Source of the DNA: Chaenocephalus aceratus
Taxonomy: Eukaryota; Chordata; Actinopteri; Perciformes; Channichthyidae
DNA length: 64,000 bases
Assembly (NCBI GenBank): GCA_023974075.1
Contig: CM043787.1
Span: 38,068,137 to 38,132,136 of the forward strand
Direction of reading: 5' to 3'
Shown here in pieces: positions 35,807-51,474 of the stretch. The position numbers and the translations under genes were made by a program. The notes under the pieces were generated by a model. That model was not told the origin of the DNA. It did not search any database and saw nothing but the letters and a program-made list of their open reading frames with translations. Numbering within the stretch: the stretch's first letter is position 1; each line of letters opens with the position of its first letter.

Positions 35807-35919
35807 CTTCGTATACAGCTTTGAAGCCCTGTGCACTGACGGCAAAGTCTGTGGTAAACCACAAGGCCAATATAGATCCACTGCTGACTATAGGGGAGGG
35901 CAGCATGAATCCTGACAAC
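35807..35919 (-). CDS. csmd1: csmd1-like exon: C-terminal part of a CUB domain
   Basis: A 113-bp exon on the minus strand. The acceptor is a pyrimidine-rich CTCTGTTTTTCAG ending at 35920 and the donor is GTAAGG from 35806. Read in phase 1 it gives 37 complete codons beginning LSGFMLPSPIVSSGS and ending ALWFTTDFAVSAQGFKA followed by VYE. This is the end of a CUB domain (extracellular beta-sandwich) and, from memory of the family, is closest to the first CUB domain of CSMD1; CSMD2 and CSMD3 differ more at LWFTTDFAVSAQGF. CSMD1 is a giant type I membrane protein of neurons that restrains complement. Split codons at both ends fit: an Arg codon in front, and a codon starting with G behind (family has Val). 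There are no in-frame stops or indels. A decayed duplicate exon is possible but less likely given intact splice sites. Confidence 0.8.
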
Positions 35920-35920
35920 C

Positions 35921-42389
<6,469 letters not shown>

Positions 42390-42394
42390 GTATG

Positions 42395-42676
42395 TGTCAC
42401 GATTCTCATGTTATGTCACGTTTGTAGTTGTGTCTGTGTTGATGTTTTTGTTATTGTTCCTGTTCTCATTGTTGTTTCTCTCATTTCAGTCTCAGCTTTC
42501 CTGCCCTTGATTGTACTCCACCTGTTTCCCCTCCATGTTATTCCACGGTCTGTGTTCCTTGTGCTGCTTTGGATATTTTGGATTCTGCCTTGTTTTTGCC
42601 ACAGCTTTATTATTTAATAAAGCTCGCTTTTCGTTATTCTGCATTTGAGTCCTACCTGCTTCACCCACTCGTAACA
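42395..42676 (+). repeat. 5' LTR
   Basis: TGTCACGATT...CGTAACA. An AATAAA polyadenylation signal lies in TTTAATAAAGCTCGC near the 3' end. It differs from the 3' LTR only at three single bases. Confidence 0.95.
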
Positions 42677-42679
42677 GAA

Positions 42680-42873
42680 TGAACCGACCACATTTGGACT
42701 CAGCAGATTTTAATGTTTTGGCCCCACAGGCGGAATGTCTTGGGTACTCTCTGGAGTACATTTTTTACACCTGGAAGAACGCCTCATCTAGACGGGGTAA
42801 AGAGGCTGCTTTGAAGGAGGCACGCCGGGAGGTTGCTCGCAAGCCCTGGCTCAGGAGCTTGTTGCCTGAGTGA
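42680..42873 (+). CDS. Short gag-like leader ORF of the LTR element
   Basis: A 64-codon ORF starting three bases after the 5' LTR. It begins MNRPHLDSADFNVLAPQAE and contains YSLEYIFYTWKNASSRRGKE, ending WLRSLLPE. The start directly after the LTR, and a charged helical segment, resemble the gag start of fish Gypsy-like elements, but I recognise no defined domain. It stops just before the repeat-rich region, which may be its degenerate or frameshifted continuation. Confidence 0.45.
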
Positions 42874-42903
42874 CTACAAACCTTTACAAGTAGCCCTGAA
42901 GAA

Positions 42904-43760
42904 TTGTCACAAGCTTATAACCCTTTCCTGGGATCTGACTACTGTCCTGTTGAAGGTCCACAGAGTCTCCAAAAAGCCTCTAGGAGACGCAGGGCCAAGA
43001 TTCCAGCCCGTGCTCCAACAGCCATGATCCCGGCTTCAGTTCCGGTTTCCACAGCCATGGATCCATGCACCAGTACCGGCCCGCAGAGCTATGTTTCCTT
43101 GCTCGATTACCTGGCCCACACAGCCATGGTCCAGGCCTCTGTTCCGGTTCCAGCGGCTCCAGTTCCAACCTCAGACCTTTTCTCAGGAACCCGTCTGGCG
43201 TTTGGAGGTCCACGGAGCCTCCAAAAGGTCTCTGGAAGATGCAAGGCCAGGATTCCAGCCCGTACTCCAGCGGCTCCGGCTCCAGTGCCGGTCCCAGCAG
43301 CCATGGTTCCGGCCCCAGATCTGGCCCCAGCGGCCATTGTTCCGGCCCTGGTTCCGGCCTCAGCAACCATGGTTACAGCCCCAGTTCTGGCCCCAGCAGC
43401 CATGGTTCCGGCCCCAGTCCTGGTCCCAGCTGCCATAGTCCCTCCTCAGGTCACTTTCCTAGTCCGTTCTCTAGTCCCTTCTCCAGTCCCACCTCTAGTC
43501 ACTTCTCTAGTCCCATCTCTAGTCCCTACTCAAGTCCCTTCTCAAGTCCCTTCCCAAGTCCCTTCCCAAGTCCCTTCTCTAGTCCCTTCTCTAGTCCCAT
43601 CTCCAGTTCCCTCTCGAGTCACCTCTCCAGTCCCCTCTTGAGTCACCTCTCGAGTTCCATCTCTAGTCCCTACTCAAGTCCCGCCTCTAGTCAATTCCCT
43701 AGTCCCTCCTCTAGTCACTTCTCGAGTCCCCTCTCGAGTTCTCTCTCGAGGTCCCTCCTC
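42904..43760 (+). other. Pro/Ala and Pro/Ser repeat region of the LTR element
   Basis: A direct duplication of about 65 bases is seen near 42955 and 43205 (GPQSLQKASRRRRAKIPARA and GPRSLQKVSGRCKARIPART). It is followed by decapeptide-like units (AAMVPAPVLAP) and then 9-12-base units of the AGTCCCTTCTCT type from about 43436, reading VPSLVPSLVP or SPFSSPFSS depending on frame. Two plus frames remain open over much of it. It could be a low-complexity gag extension or simply untranslated repeat. Confidence 0.6.
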
Positions 43761-44005
43761 TAGTCCCTCCTTTAGTCCCTACTCTAGTCCCTCCTTTAGT
43801 CCCTCCTCTAGTCCCCTCTCTAGTCCCTCCTCGAGTCCCCTCTCTAGTTCCCCTCTCAAGTCCCCTCTCGAGTTCCCTCCTCTAGTTCCTCCTCTAGTCC
43901 CTCCTCTTGTTCCTCCTCTAGTCTCTCCTCTAGTCCCCTCTGGAGTTCCGTCTCTAGTTCCCCTCTCGAGTCACGTCTCAAGTCCCTACCCAATGTCCTG
44001 GTCTG
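43761..44005. repeat. AGTCCCT-type short tandem repeat, continued
   Basis: CT-rich AGTCCCTCCTCT-like units continue from the preceding region, decaying towards the 60-bp array. Confidence 0.7.
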
Positions 44006-44589
44006 TTGGAGGTTGCGCTGGGGGTCCTGCCAACTCCATGTCATGTCCCGTTGGAGGCCCCGTCGACTACTCCTCTGCCGGGGGTCCTACCAATCGTATG
44101 TCTGTCCCGTTGGAGGTCCCGCCGTCTACTCTCCTGCCGGGGGTCCTGCCAGATTCTTGTCCTGTCTCGTTGGAGGTCCCGCCGTCTACTCTCCTGCCGG
44201 GGGTCCTGCCAATCCTATGTCCTGTGCCGTTGGAGGCCCCGCCGACTACTCTCCTGCCGGGGGTCCTGCCAATCCTATGTCCTGTGCCGTTGGAGGCCCC
44301 GCCGACTACTCTCCTGCCGGGGGTCCTGCCAACCCTTTGTCCCGTCCCGTTGGAGGTCCCGCCGTCTGCTCTCCTGCCAGGGGTCCTGCCAGCTCCTTGT
44401 CCCATCTCGTTGGAGGTCCCACCGACTGCTCTCCTGCCGGGGGTCCTGCCAACCCTTTGTCCTGTGCCGTTGGAGGTCCCGCCGACTGCTCTTCTGCCGG
44501 GGGTCCTGCCAGCTCCTTGTCCTGTCCCGTTGGAGGTCCCGCCGACTACTCTCCTGCCGGGGGTCCTGCCAACTACTGGTCCTCTTCCG
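44006..44589 (+). repeat. 60-bp tandem array (about nine units) inside the LTR element
   Basis: Units begin TTGGAGGTCCCGCCG and contain CTCCTGCCGGGGGTCCTGCC. A 45-bp partial unit (44006), a 59-bp unit (44051) and eight exact 60-bp units (starts 44110, 44170, 44230 and so on to 44530) can be counted. As 60 is divisible by three and units lack stops, all three plus frames and one minus frame stay open; one plus frame reads LEVPPTTLLPGVLP repeatedly. No spacer/repeat alternation as in CRISPR. Confidence 0.95.
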
Positions 44590-44689
44590 TGGGGGATCCT
44601 GCCGAAGCCTGTCTCACTGGCTCCGGTTCCTGTTCGGCCGACACCGGGTCCTGCCCGGCCTCCGGAGCTGTCTGATCTTCGCCCTCGAG

Positions 44690-45060
44690 CCCGGCCCCCT
44701 GAGAGCCCGGCCCCCTGAGAGCCCGGCCCCCTGAGAGCCGCGGTCTTCTCCCTCGAGCCCGGCCCCCTGAGTGCCGCGGTCTTCGTCCTCGGGCCCGGCC
44801 CCCTGACTCTTCCTGCCGCTGCTTTTGCCCTCATGCACGGCCCCCTGAGTTTGCCCGCTGTGGCCTTCGCCCCTTTTTGAACTTTGCCTTGCCCCCAGGC
44901 CGTCCACCCGAGACCCCCTCCTTGGTCTCTGCCTTGCCCCCGGGCCTTCCGCCCGAGACCCCGTCCTTGGTCTCTGCCTTGCTCCCGGGCCTTCCGCCCG
45001 AGACCCCCTCCTTGGTCTCTGCCTTTCCCCCGGGCCGTCCGCCCGAGACCCGTCCTCCAG
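44690..45060 (+). repeat. Two further GC-rich tandem arrays of the LTR element
   Basis: A short array of GAGCCCGGCCCCCTGA units lies at about 44690-44860. It is followed by four units of about 45 bases at about 44885-45060, built on CCGCCCGAGACC and CTTGGTCTCTGCC. Unit boundaries are approximate. Confidence 0.8.
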
Positions 45061-45179
45061 ACCCCCTCCACCCACCCTTTCTTGGCCCTAGTTATGTGTC
45101 CTCCTTCCGGTCCCCCTCCACCCACCCTGCTGGACCTTTTTTTGGGACGTCTGGGATCCGTCCCTTGAGGGGGGGGTTC

Positions 45180-45461
45180 TGTCACGATTCTCATGTTATG
45201 TCACGTTTGTAGTTTTGTCTGTGTTGATGTTTTTGTTATTGTTCCTGTTCTCATTGTTGTTTCTCTCATTTCAGTCTCAGCTTTCCTGCCCTTGATTGTA
45301 CTCCACCTGTTTCCCCTCCATGTTATTCCACGGTCTGTGTTCCTTGTGCTGCTTTGGATATTTTGGATTCTGCCTTGTTTTTGCCACAGCTTTATTATTT
45401 AATAAAGCTCGCTTTTCTTTATTCTGCATTTGAGTCCTACCTGCTTCACCCATTCGTAACA
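45180..45461 (+). repeat. 3' LTR
   Basis: 282 bases, 279 identical to the 5' LTR, preceded by a G-rich polypurine tract and followed by the GTATG duplication. Confidence 0.95.
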
Positions 45462-45565
45462 GTATGATGGTGGTATGTTGTGTTTATGGTAAGTAGCACA
45501 TCTCTATATTAATGAGATATTGAACTATTGATGCTTAAATGTTATCCCCCTTTTCTTCTCTTTAA

Positions 45566-45937
45566 AGGTCCCATGTCATGGCCATTTCTACTGATCATAA
45601 TTCCATTGTTGAGGTATGCTAAAATCAATTGATATTGTGCAATTTTCCAAACTCACATTGGTTTCTCATGCAGCATCTCTGTATAGTATGTGTATTCACT
45701 CTCTGTCCTAAACGGCTTGTTGGAGCTCCTGCCTCCCCTCCCTGTGTGCCCAGTGGCCGTCTGCGAGACAGCGAGACGCAGTGAAACATAGCCCGAAACA
45801 CACACACACCCGCAGCCTGGCTGGGACTTTGTGTGTGTGCCCAGGCTGAGTTCCGCGGTGTCTCGCCGACCCCACACCAGTGGGCCAGCTCACAGTGTCC
45901 CGCTCCTCGCAGCAGTGACTCCTCGCAAAGTCCCGCC

Positions 45938-46007
<70 letters not shown>

Positions 46008-46292
46008 AAGTCCGCGGATTGGTCCAAACGTAACGGCTCCGAAGATTGGTCCATTTTGGATCCAATCCACTATACCCGAAATACGCCACTATACCCAAGA
46101 AGTAAACAATGGAAAAAGAGAAATCTCCAACGAGGCGTTCTGGGGCAGCACAGACAGGTATTTTCTGCGTTAGAGTTGTACTCGCTACAGGGTGTACTTT
46201 GAGGGTTTGTGACTCTGCAGACCGTTTACATGCATACAAATCTACACACACAAGGGGACGGGCAATAACCGGAAAAGCATGACATGGGACCT
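45566..46292. mobile_element. TTAA-target DNA transposon (Kolobok/piggyBac-like), non-autonomous
   Basis: Ends are AGGTCCCATGTCATG and its exact reverse complement CATGACATGGGACCT, bounded on both sides by TTAA (45562-45565 and 46293-46296). TTAA duplications are characteristic of Kolobok and piggyBac; the AGGTCCCATG terminus is closer to what I recall for fish Kolobok. The 727-bp interior has a (GT)n tract and GC-rich sequence but no transposase. Confidence 0.85.
45940..46005. repeat. (GT)n microsatellite inside the TTAA element
   Basis: GT run of about 32 units lying within the transposon. Confidence 0.97.
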
Positions 46293-46296
46293 TTAA

Positions 46297-47094
46297 GGAT
46301 TTATGTTGATATTGACTGGTACTGACTGAATATATTTCAAACACTTTTTTCCTCAGGTCTCATCCACTGTTTGCTAGCATGGCTGTGACAACCTGTATCA
46401 ATCACACCTTAACGAGGCGAAAGGAGAAGTGATGCAGGAGCCTGGGGACTTTAACACCTTACAGGTACTGTAGAAAGGAAGGCTGTGAACAGGCAGTTGT
46501 TGGTGGAAATCCTGACCTTTGAAGTAAAGAAGATACTTATTCAATGACCTTTTTAAAGTGCTTGACCCATGCAATTGACCTCCAGCTGTTCAGGTGAAGC
46601 TGGAACAAAAGACAGCTGTGATGGGAAGATCTTAAGTGTAAAATATGAAGGCTTAATGAATCAGAGAAAGAACGGACCCAATTTTTTAAGTATAAGTTTC
46701 AATTGACTCACCATAACTAAGGCAAGGGGCTCATATGAAATGATATTTTATCACATAGTTCTTGTTTGTTTTTCTAAAAGAGTGAACAGTCTAACTTTAC
46801 TTTTACCGAAAAACTCGCAATTTCCCCAGAAAATTATACAAACATATGGCCCAATCACAAACGTTTTCTAGGTATTCCATTCATGTGCCTTACTATGACT
46901 GCTCAAACTTGTGTTTAAACCTAACATACAGACCAAGGTTACATCTATGAGCATTGATGCAATAAAAACCAATACAAAAACTATTTTATATTTAGTTTAT
47001 ATATTTGATTCCTCATACATCTACTGGCTCTGTCGTTTAGAAATGTGTCACAAACAAACTTGAGACAAGACCAACGTAAACTCATAAAACAAAT
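46297..47094. other. Gene-free stretch
   Basis: AT-rich sequence between two mobile elements; nothing recognisable. Confidence 0.5.
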
Positions 47095-47300
47095 CTTACT
47101 CTTTACATGTTACTTGTTAGACGCTTTTATCCAAAGCGACTTACATACTCAGTACTGTGGACAATCCCCACAGCAGCAATTTGGGGTGACGTGTCTTGCC
47201 CAGGGACACAACGACATGCTGACTGCAGTGGGGTTTGAACCTGTGCTCCCCTGATCCGAACACCAAGGCTCTATATCCACTGCGCCACACGCCTTTACCG
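47095..47300 (-). mobile_element. tRNA-derived SINE with L2-type tail (V-SINE-like)
   Basis: On the minus strand: a tRNA-like head with an A box (TGGCGCAGTGG) and a B box (GGTTCAAACCC), a conserved central segment (GTTGTGTCCCTGGGCAAGAC), and an L2-like 3' end (AAGTCGCTTTGGATAAAAGC). This order is that of fish V-SINEs, which borrow L2/CR1-type LINE machinery. The head is not a functional tRNA: no complete cloverleaf is formed. Confidence 0.75.
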
Positions 47301-48058
47301 TCTTGCAGAGCATTTGACTTCTTCTTGCAAACCCTAAACACACCTCACAGTTGTACAGTAGATGTATGCCCCTGGTGAAACTATTTGTTTCAACCTGTCA
47401 TTCTGGGAGTGTTATCCATTTGTTTTCAGCCTGTCTGCAGGAACACTAGTCTATAAGTGACACAACGGCTCGTGAATGGAAAGACGAGAAGCGTTTGTTG
47501 TGGAGAAGACCTACACTGAGAGAGAGGGAAAGATTAGGCAGTGACTATAGAGGATGGAAGACACTTTGTAAAGAGGTAAGAACACTTTTTTATGTTGAGT
47601 ATTTAAAGTGTTGTAAGCTAAAGCAGGACATGTGTTTTTAATTTATAGGCTTAGCTGGCAGTGATTCCAGCAGTGAAATGTAGGGGAATAGTGGTACGAA
47701 TATGTAGACAGTGGTGTAACAAATATCTGGGATAGATATTTCTGAACATTTGTGAAGTCAGATAGGAATATACAAAACACCCAGAGCTTATTTTCCTTAT
47801 GTGATGCTGAAATGAAAAAAATTGCAATGGCCTGAGGCAACATGGGCATTTTTTCACCTTTAAGTTTCTGTGTGTTTAAACGTAATAAATACTAGTGCAG
47901 GCATTTTAATTCCTTGCATATTCAATATTAAACCCCACTGGATTATTTATTTCGGTATACTTATGGCCTAAACTAAACACAAGTAAATTGAGCGTTTTGG
48001 AAATATGAGGTTTAATTTCAACAACAATAATATAAAACAATAATGTTGGTAATGACTT
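47301..48058. other. Gene-free stretch
   Basis: AT-rich sequence up to the DIRS insertion; nothing recognisable. Confidence 0.5.
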
Positions 48059-48249
48059 GTTCTCATTCATAACACTCCGTTCGATGTCTCACTATGGGAT
48101 GCGCCTCATCGCGGAGCAAACAGAAGCATCAATCTCATTACGCCAATCCTGATTGGCTGGTGATCTTGACGTCAGCGTTAGGGAATCCACCCCCTATAAG
48201 TAGCTTGCGCTACGTCGCATGCGTCATTCAAACACCTCTTCTCGCTTCA
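48059..48249 (+). repeat. DIRS copy B left inverted terminal repeat
   Basis: GTTCTCATTCATAACACTCC...CTTCTCGCTTCA, closely matching the left repeat of copy A. Confidence 0.9.
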
Positions 48250-48691
48250 GAGCACATCTCTAATGGTAGCCGGGCTAGCTTAACAGTCCACAGACTGACC
48301 CAAAAGCTAATTTCGGTCGACGGGCGTTAGCCGGCTACCCTATTCTGCCTCGCAGAAGAGTATAGTACTAACACACCAGTTAGTATTATAATCAACCTCG
48401 CCATTCTTCCTCAGGAATTAAGGTAAGGTTTTGATTGTTCAAGCTAGCAACACACCTGCTGCTAGCTTGTTTTCCCTCACTGCCGACACCACGGTAGCGA
48501 GGACGGACTTTTTTCTTTTCTCTTCCACGAAGGAGAAAAGGGATTAAAAGGATATTACCACACCAGGTAATATTCTTTGAGAAAAAGACCCACACCGTCC
48601 TTTTTCTACGGATTAAAGACAGGTTGGGAACAATTTTTCTCTCGACGTACCTGTTACGAGCGGGTCCTCTTCACGCCACGCAGCGAATAAG

Positions 48692-48835
48692 ATGGACGCC
48701 TCTCTCCCTCACACCAGAGGAGTCAGGGACTCGGAGGCTCGGCTCTGCGGCTGCGGGTTGAAAGTGTCAGGCACAGACTCACACCAGATCTGTTCGTCCT
48801 GCCTCAGACTGCACTCTTCCTGGGTTTACACCTGA
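48692..48835 (+). pseudogene. DIRS gag stub
   Basis: 47 codons from MDASLPHTRGVRDSEARL through a cysteine-rich motif (CGCG...HQICSSCLRL) that parallels the N-terminal motif of gag in copy A. The frame stops at 48833-48835 and the following bases already belong to the region after the RT core, so gag and RT were removed by one deletion with its junction near 48835. Confidence 0.75.
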
Positions 48836-48840
48836 ACTCG

Positions 48841-49962
48841 GTACCCTTTACAGCCCGACTGTCAGCGGAAAGAGTGAAAGCTTTCAGAGCTTGTCTCGCT
48901 CAATTCCAGCTGCGCAAACATGTTCTCTTCAGAACATGCCTGCGGTTAATGGGGCTCATGGCGTCAGCCATCCTGGTCGTATGACTAGGACGCTTACACA
49001 TGAGGGAGTTTCAGCGCTGGGTAGCCGCCTTAAAACTAAACCCAGCGCGTCATGGCGCGCGGAGAGTAATGGTTACTGTGAAATGCGTAACGGCACTGCG
49101 CCACTGGCTGCACCCGACTTTTCTAGTACGGGGCGTGCCTATGGGTGCTGTCCTTTCACGGAAGGTGGTCACCACGGACGCATGTCTGACAGGTTGGGGA
49201 GGTATTTATGAAGGCCGTCCGGTGAGGGGTCTCTGGAGCAGAGACCTCCAGCGGGCGCACATAAATTACCTAGAGCTTTTAGCGGTGTTCCTCACCCTAA
49301 AACGCTTTCTGCCTTTTCTCAGAGGACACCATATCCTCGTGAGGACAGACAATACGACTACAATATCGTATATAAACCGCCAAGGGGGTTTGCGTTCTCT
49401 CCAGTTACACATGCTGGCACGCAAACTGATCTTATGGAGCGGCGGGCGTCTCCTCTCCCTGAGAGCGACGCACGTACCGGGTGTGTTGAACCTCGGGGCA
49501 GAGCTACTGTCCAGAGGTGCACCACTTTATGCAGACTGGACTCTACATCCAAGGATTGTGAGCCAGCTGTGGGTGCGTTATGGTAGAGCCGCGGTGGACC
49601 TGTTTGCATCAAAAGAAAATGCTCAATGTCAGCTGTTCTTTTCGATGCGCGACTTAAACGCACCGTTAGGCGTGGACGCACTCGCACACGTTTGGCCTTC
49701 GGGCCTTCTGTACGCGTTCCCACCCCTGGCTCTGATTCCCCAAACTCTGGCCAGAGTGAGGGAACAACGCCACACACTTATCCTGATAGCTCCGCACTGG
49801 CCCGCTATGTACTGGCTGGCGGAGATTTATCAGCTGCTGTGCGGGCAGCCATGGCAGCTCCCACTACGCAGGGACATACTGTCTCAGGCGGGGGGGGCGA
49901 TCTTTCACCCACACCCAGAGCGCTTGGCCTTATGGGCCTGGCCCGTGAGTGGTACAACCTGA
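48841..49962 (+). pseudogene. DIRS ORF2 remnant: RNase H and downstream domain, one in-frame stop
   Basis: Starts with the region that follows RT in DIRS elements (LSAERVKAFRACLAQFQL, LRLMGLMASAILVV), is broken by a TGA at 48982-48984, and then stays open to 49962. The RNase H domain shows VVTTDACLTGWGG, INYLELLAVFLTL, VRTDNTTTISYINRQGG and NLGAELLSRG, with acidic and polar catalytic positions apparently preserved. The last part (DLFASKENAQCQLFF, GVDALAHVWP, ILIAPHWPAMYW) corresponds to the domain between RNase H and recombinase that is described as methyltransferase-like in DIRS elements. The catalytic RT core is absent. Confidence 0.85.
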
Positions 49963-50578
49963 ATACAATGAGACTCCCTCATAGGGTGATAAACACTATT
50001 CAGAGTGCGAGAGATTCCTACACCAGGTCTCTCTAATACAGTGCTGTTACTGGTCCTGGCTTCCGCCAGGCGAGCCAGTAATTTTCATGCACTATCTGTA
50101 CATATTTTTTCACACACTCGGTTCACCCCAGGGCACACGAGAGTGTTGTTGAAGCCCAACCCTGTCCTTATACCCAAGGTGGTTGGGTCATGTACCCCAA
50201 TGGACATTGAGGCATTTCCTCCGCCGCTGGGTCCCTCCGGGGAACAGCAGCCGGATTTGCTGTGTCCAGTTCGTGCTTACGCACCTGTATGGACAGTGCT
50301 TGTCATAATGACCAACTCCTGGTGTCCCGGGCTAACCCTTATAAGGGCAAGTCTGTTACTAAGCAACGGCTCTCCCACTGTTTTGTGGAAGCAATTGCTT
50401 TGGGGCCCATACGAGTCAGAGTTCGCAGGCACCTTCGGGTCCGCGAGCTCTTTCGACTCAGGGTCTGGCTGCATCATGGGCTCTGTCCAGGATGTCTCCC
50501 ATCCAAGACATTGGTGCAGCGGCGAGCTGGTCCTCGCCACTCACTTTTGTCCGCCTCTTAACAGTCTGGGCGTTCTGC
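49626..50578 (+). pseudogene. DIRS tyrosine recombinase (ORF3), deleted and frameshifted
   Basis: Begins MSAVLFDARLKRTVRRGR inside the ORF2 remnant in a different frame, an overlap of about 340 bases that is also the natural layout of this family. It runs to DSYTRSL at 50036. About 110 residues present in copy A are then missing, and it resumes at TVLLLVLASARRASNFHALS. Downstream the frame shifts more than once. The His/Arg motif HSTRG of copy A is LSTQG here and the FVRFYR tyrosine is lost (FVRLLTVW). Catalytically dead. Confidence 0.85.
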
Positions 50579-50699
50579 TCCCAGTGTGACTCAAGCAGTG
50601 CTGGGCACCTGGTTGAGTCAGAGCTCTACCTGTTAAGTTCTGGTTGGTTTGGTGATTTTCGAGATAAGCTCGTCTGACAATACGGGAGCTACAATTTCC

Positions 50700-50793
50700 C
50701 ATAGTGAGACATCGAACGGAGTGTTATGAATGAGAACTATAGGTTACTTACGTAACCCCAGTTCTCAGAGTAACATGACGTGAGATGTCTCAC
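50700..50793 (+). repeat. DIRS copy B internal complementary region
   Basis: Complement of the left end (to GAATGAGAAC) fused to the complement of the right end (TATAGGTTACTTACGTAACC), with one shared AAC, exactly as in copy A. Confidence 0.88.
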
Positions 50794-50815
50794 CAGACGG
50801 CCCTCCTTGCTATGG

Positions 50816-51029
50816 TGAAGCGAGAAGAGGTGCTTATTTTGAATGACGCATGCGACGTAGCACAAGCTACTTATAGGGGGTGGATTCCCTGACACTGACG
50901 TCAAGATCACCAGCGAATCAGGATTGGCGTAATGAGATTGATGCTTCTGTTTGCTCCGCGATGAGGCGCATCCCATAGTGAAACATCGAACGGAGTGTTA
51001 ACCTGGGGTTACGTAAGTAACCTATAGTT
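50816..51029 (+). repeat. DIRS copy B right inverted terminal repeat (hybrid)
   Basis: From GAAGCGAGAAG to CCTATAGTT. The inner part matches the usual repeat, but the outer segment reads ATCGAACGGAGTGTTA, which belongs to the left end, joined to GGGGTTACGTAAGTAACC of the right end. Confidence 0.85.
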
Positions 51030-51413
51030 TTCAAACCACTCATTATTCTTACACTTAGAGATGTTAAGATGTATTTGTGGATATTTAATTATCAGGCTTG
51101 ATTGTAGACCCCTGGCTATGGAACTAGTTGGCAGTCTACCCAAGGCTAGTTTCTATAGCATTGAGCACATTTGTGTAAAGACTACTTTAAAAGGCTTTTA
51201 AATATTATTGAGATGTTTAATTTTGTTTTATTTTATTCGAGAGAAGAATAAAAAGAAGAGGAAGAAATAAAGAAGTTGAAGTAGATATTTTAGAGGAGAT
51301 ATATTTTCATAGATTTAGTAAATATCCTGTCGAGACACAGGGAGACAGACATATCTTATTCTAAAGAGGAATAACAGTTATTTGCCTCTGGGAGTGTATG
51401 TTCTACGTATTGA

Positions 51414-51474
<61 letters not shown>

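Larger units (their letters stand above)
42390..45466 (+). mobile_element. Pol-less LTR retrotransposon with GTATG target duplication
   Basis: Two 282-bp LTRs (42395-42676 and 45180-45461) begin TGTCACGATTCTC and end GTAACA. They differ at 3 positions (about 1%), so the insertion is young. The 5-bp duplication GTATG sits at 42390-42394 and 45462-45466. A G-rich polypurine tract (GAGGGGGGGTTC) lies directly before the 3' LTR. The 2.5-kb interior has a short gag-like leader ORF and then long Pro/Ser-rich tandem repeats. No protease, RT, RNase H or integrase motif is present in any frame. LTR style (TG...CA, AATAAA inside) resembles fish Gypsy elements. Confidence 0.9.
48059..51029 (+). mobile_element. 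DIRS1-type YR retrotransposon, copy B, heavily deleted
   Basis: Plus-strand element of 3.0 kb: left inverted terminal repeat (48059-48249), leader, gag stub, RNase H/downstream ORF2 remnant, broken recombinase, internal complementary region (50700-50793) and right inverted terminal repeat (50816-51029). Both outer ends carry GTT. Compared with copy A it lacks most of gag, all of the RT core and about 110 residues of the recombinase, and has stops and frameshifts. The right terminal repeat is a hybrid of the left and right end sequences. Confidence 0.9.

Noticed and set aside
44006..44589. CRISPR-like regular array
   Set aside because: Units are directly adjacent with no unique spacers, lie in an LTR element, and the genome is eukaryotic.
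44067..45194. 375-codon minus-strand ORF, Arg/Gly-rich
   Set aside because: It is the antisense of the GC-rich tandem arrays in the LTR element. Openness is explained by composition and by unit length divisible by three.
47230..47300. tRNA gene on the minus strand
   Set aside because: A- and B-box-like motifs are present, but they head a SINE with a LINE-type tail and do not form a full cloverleaf.
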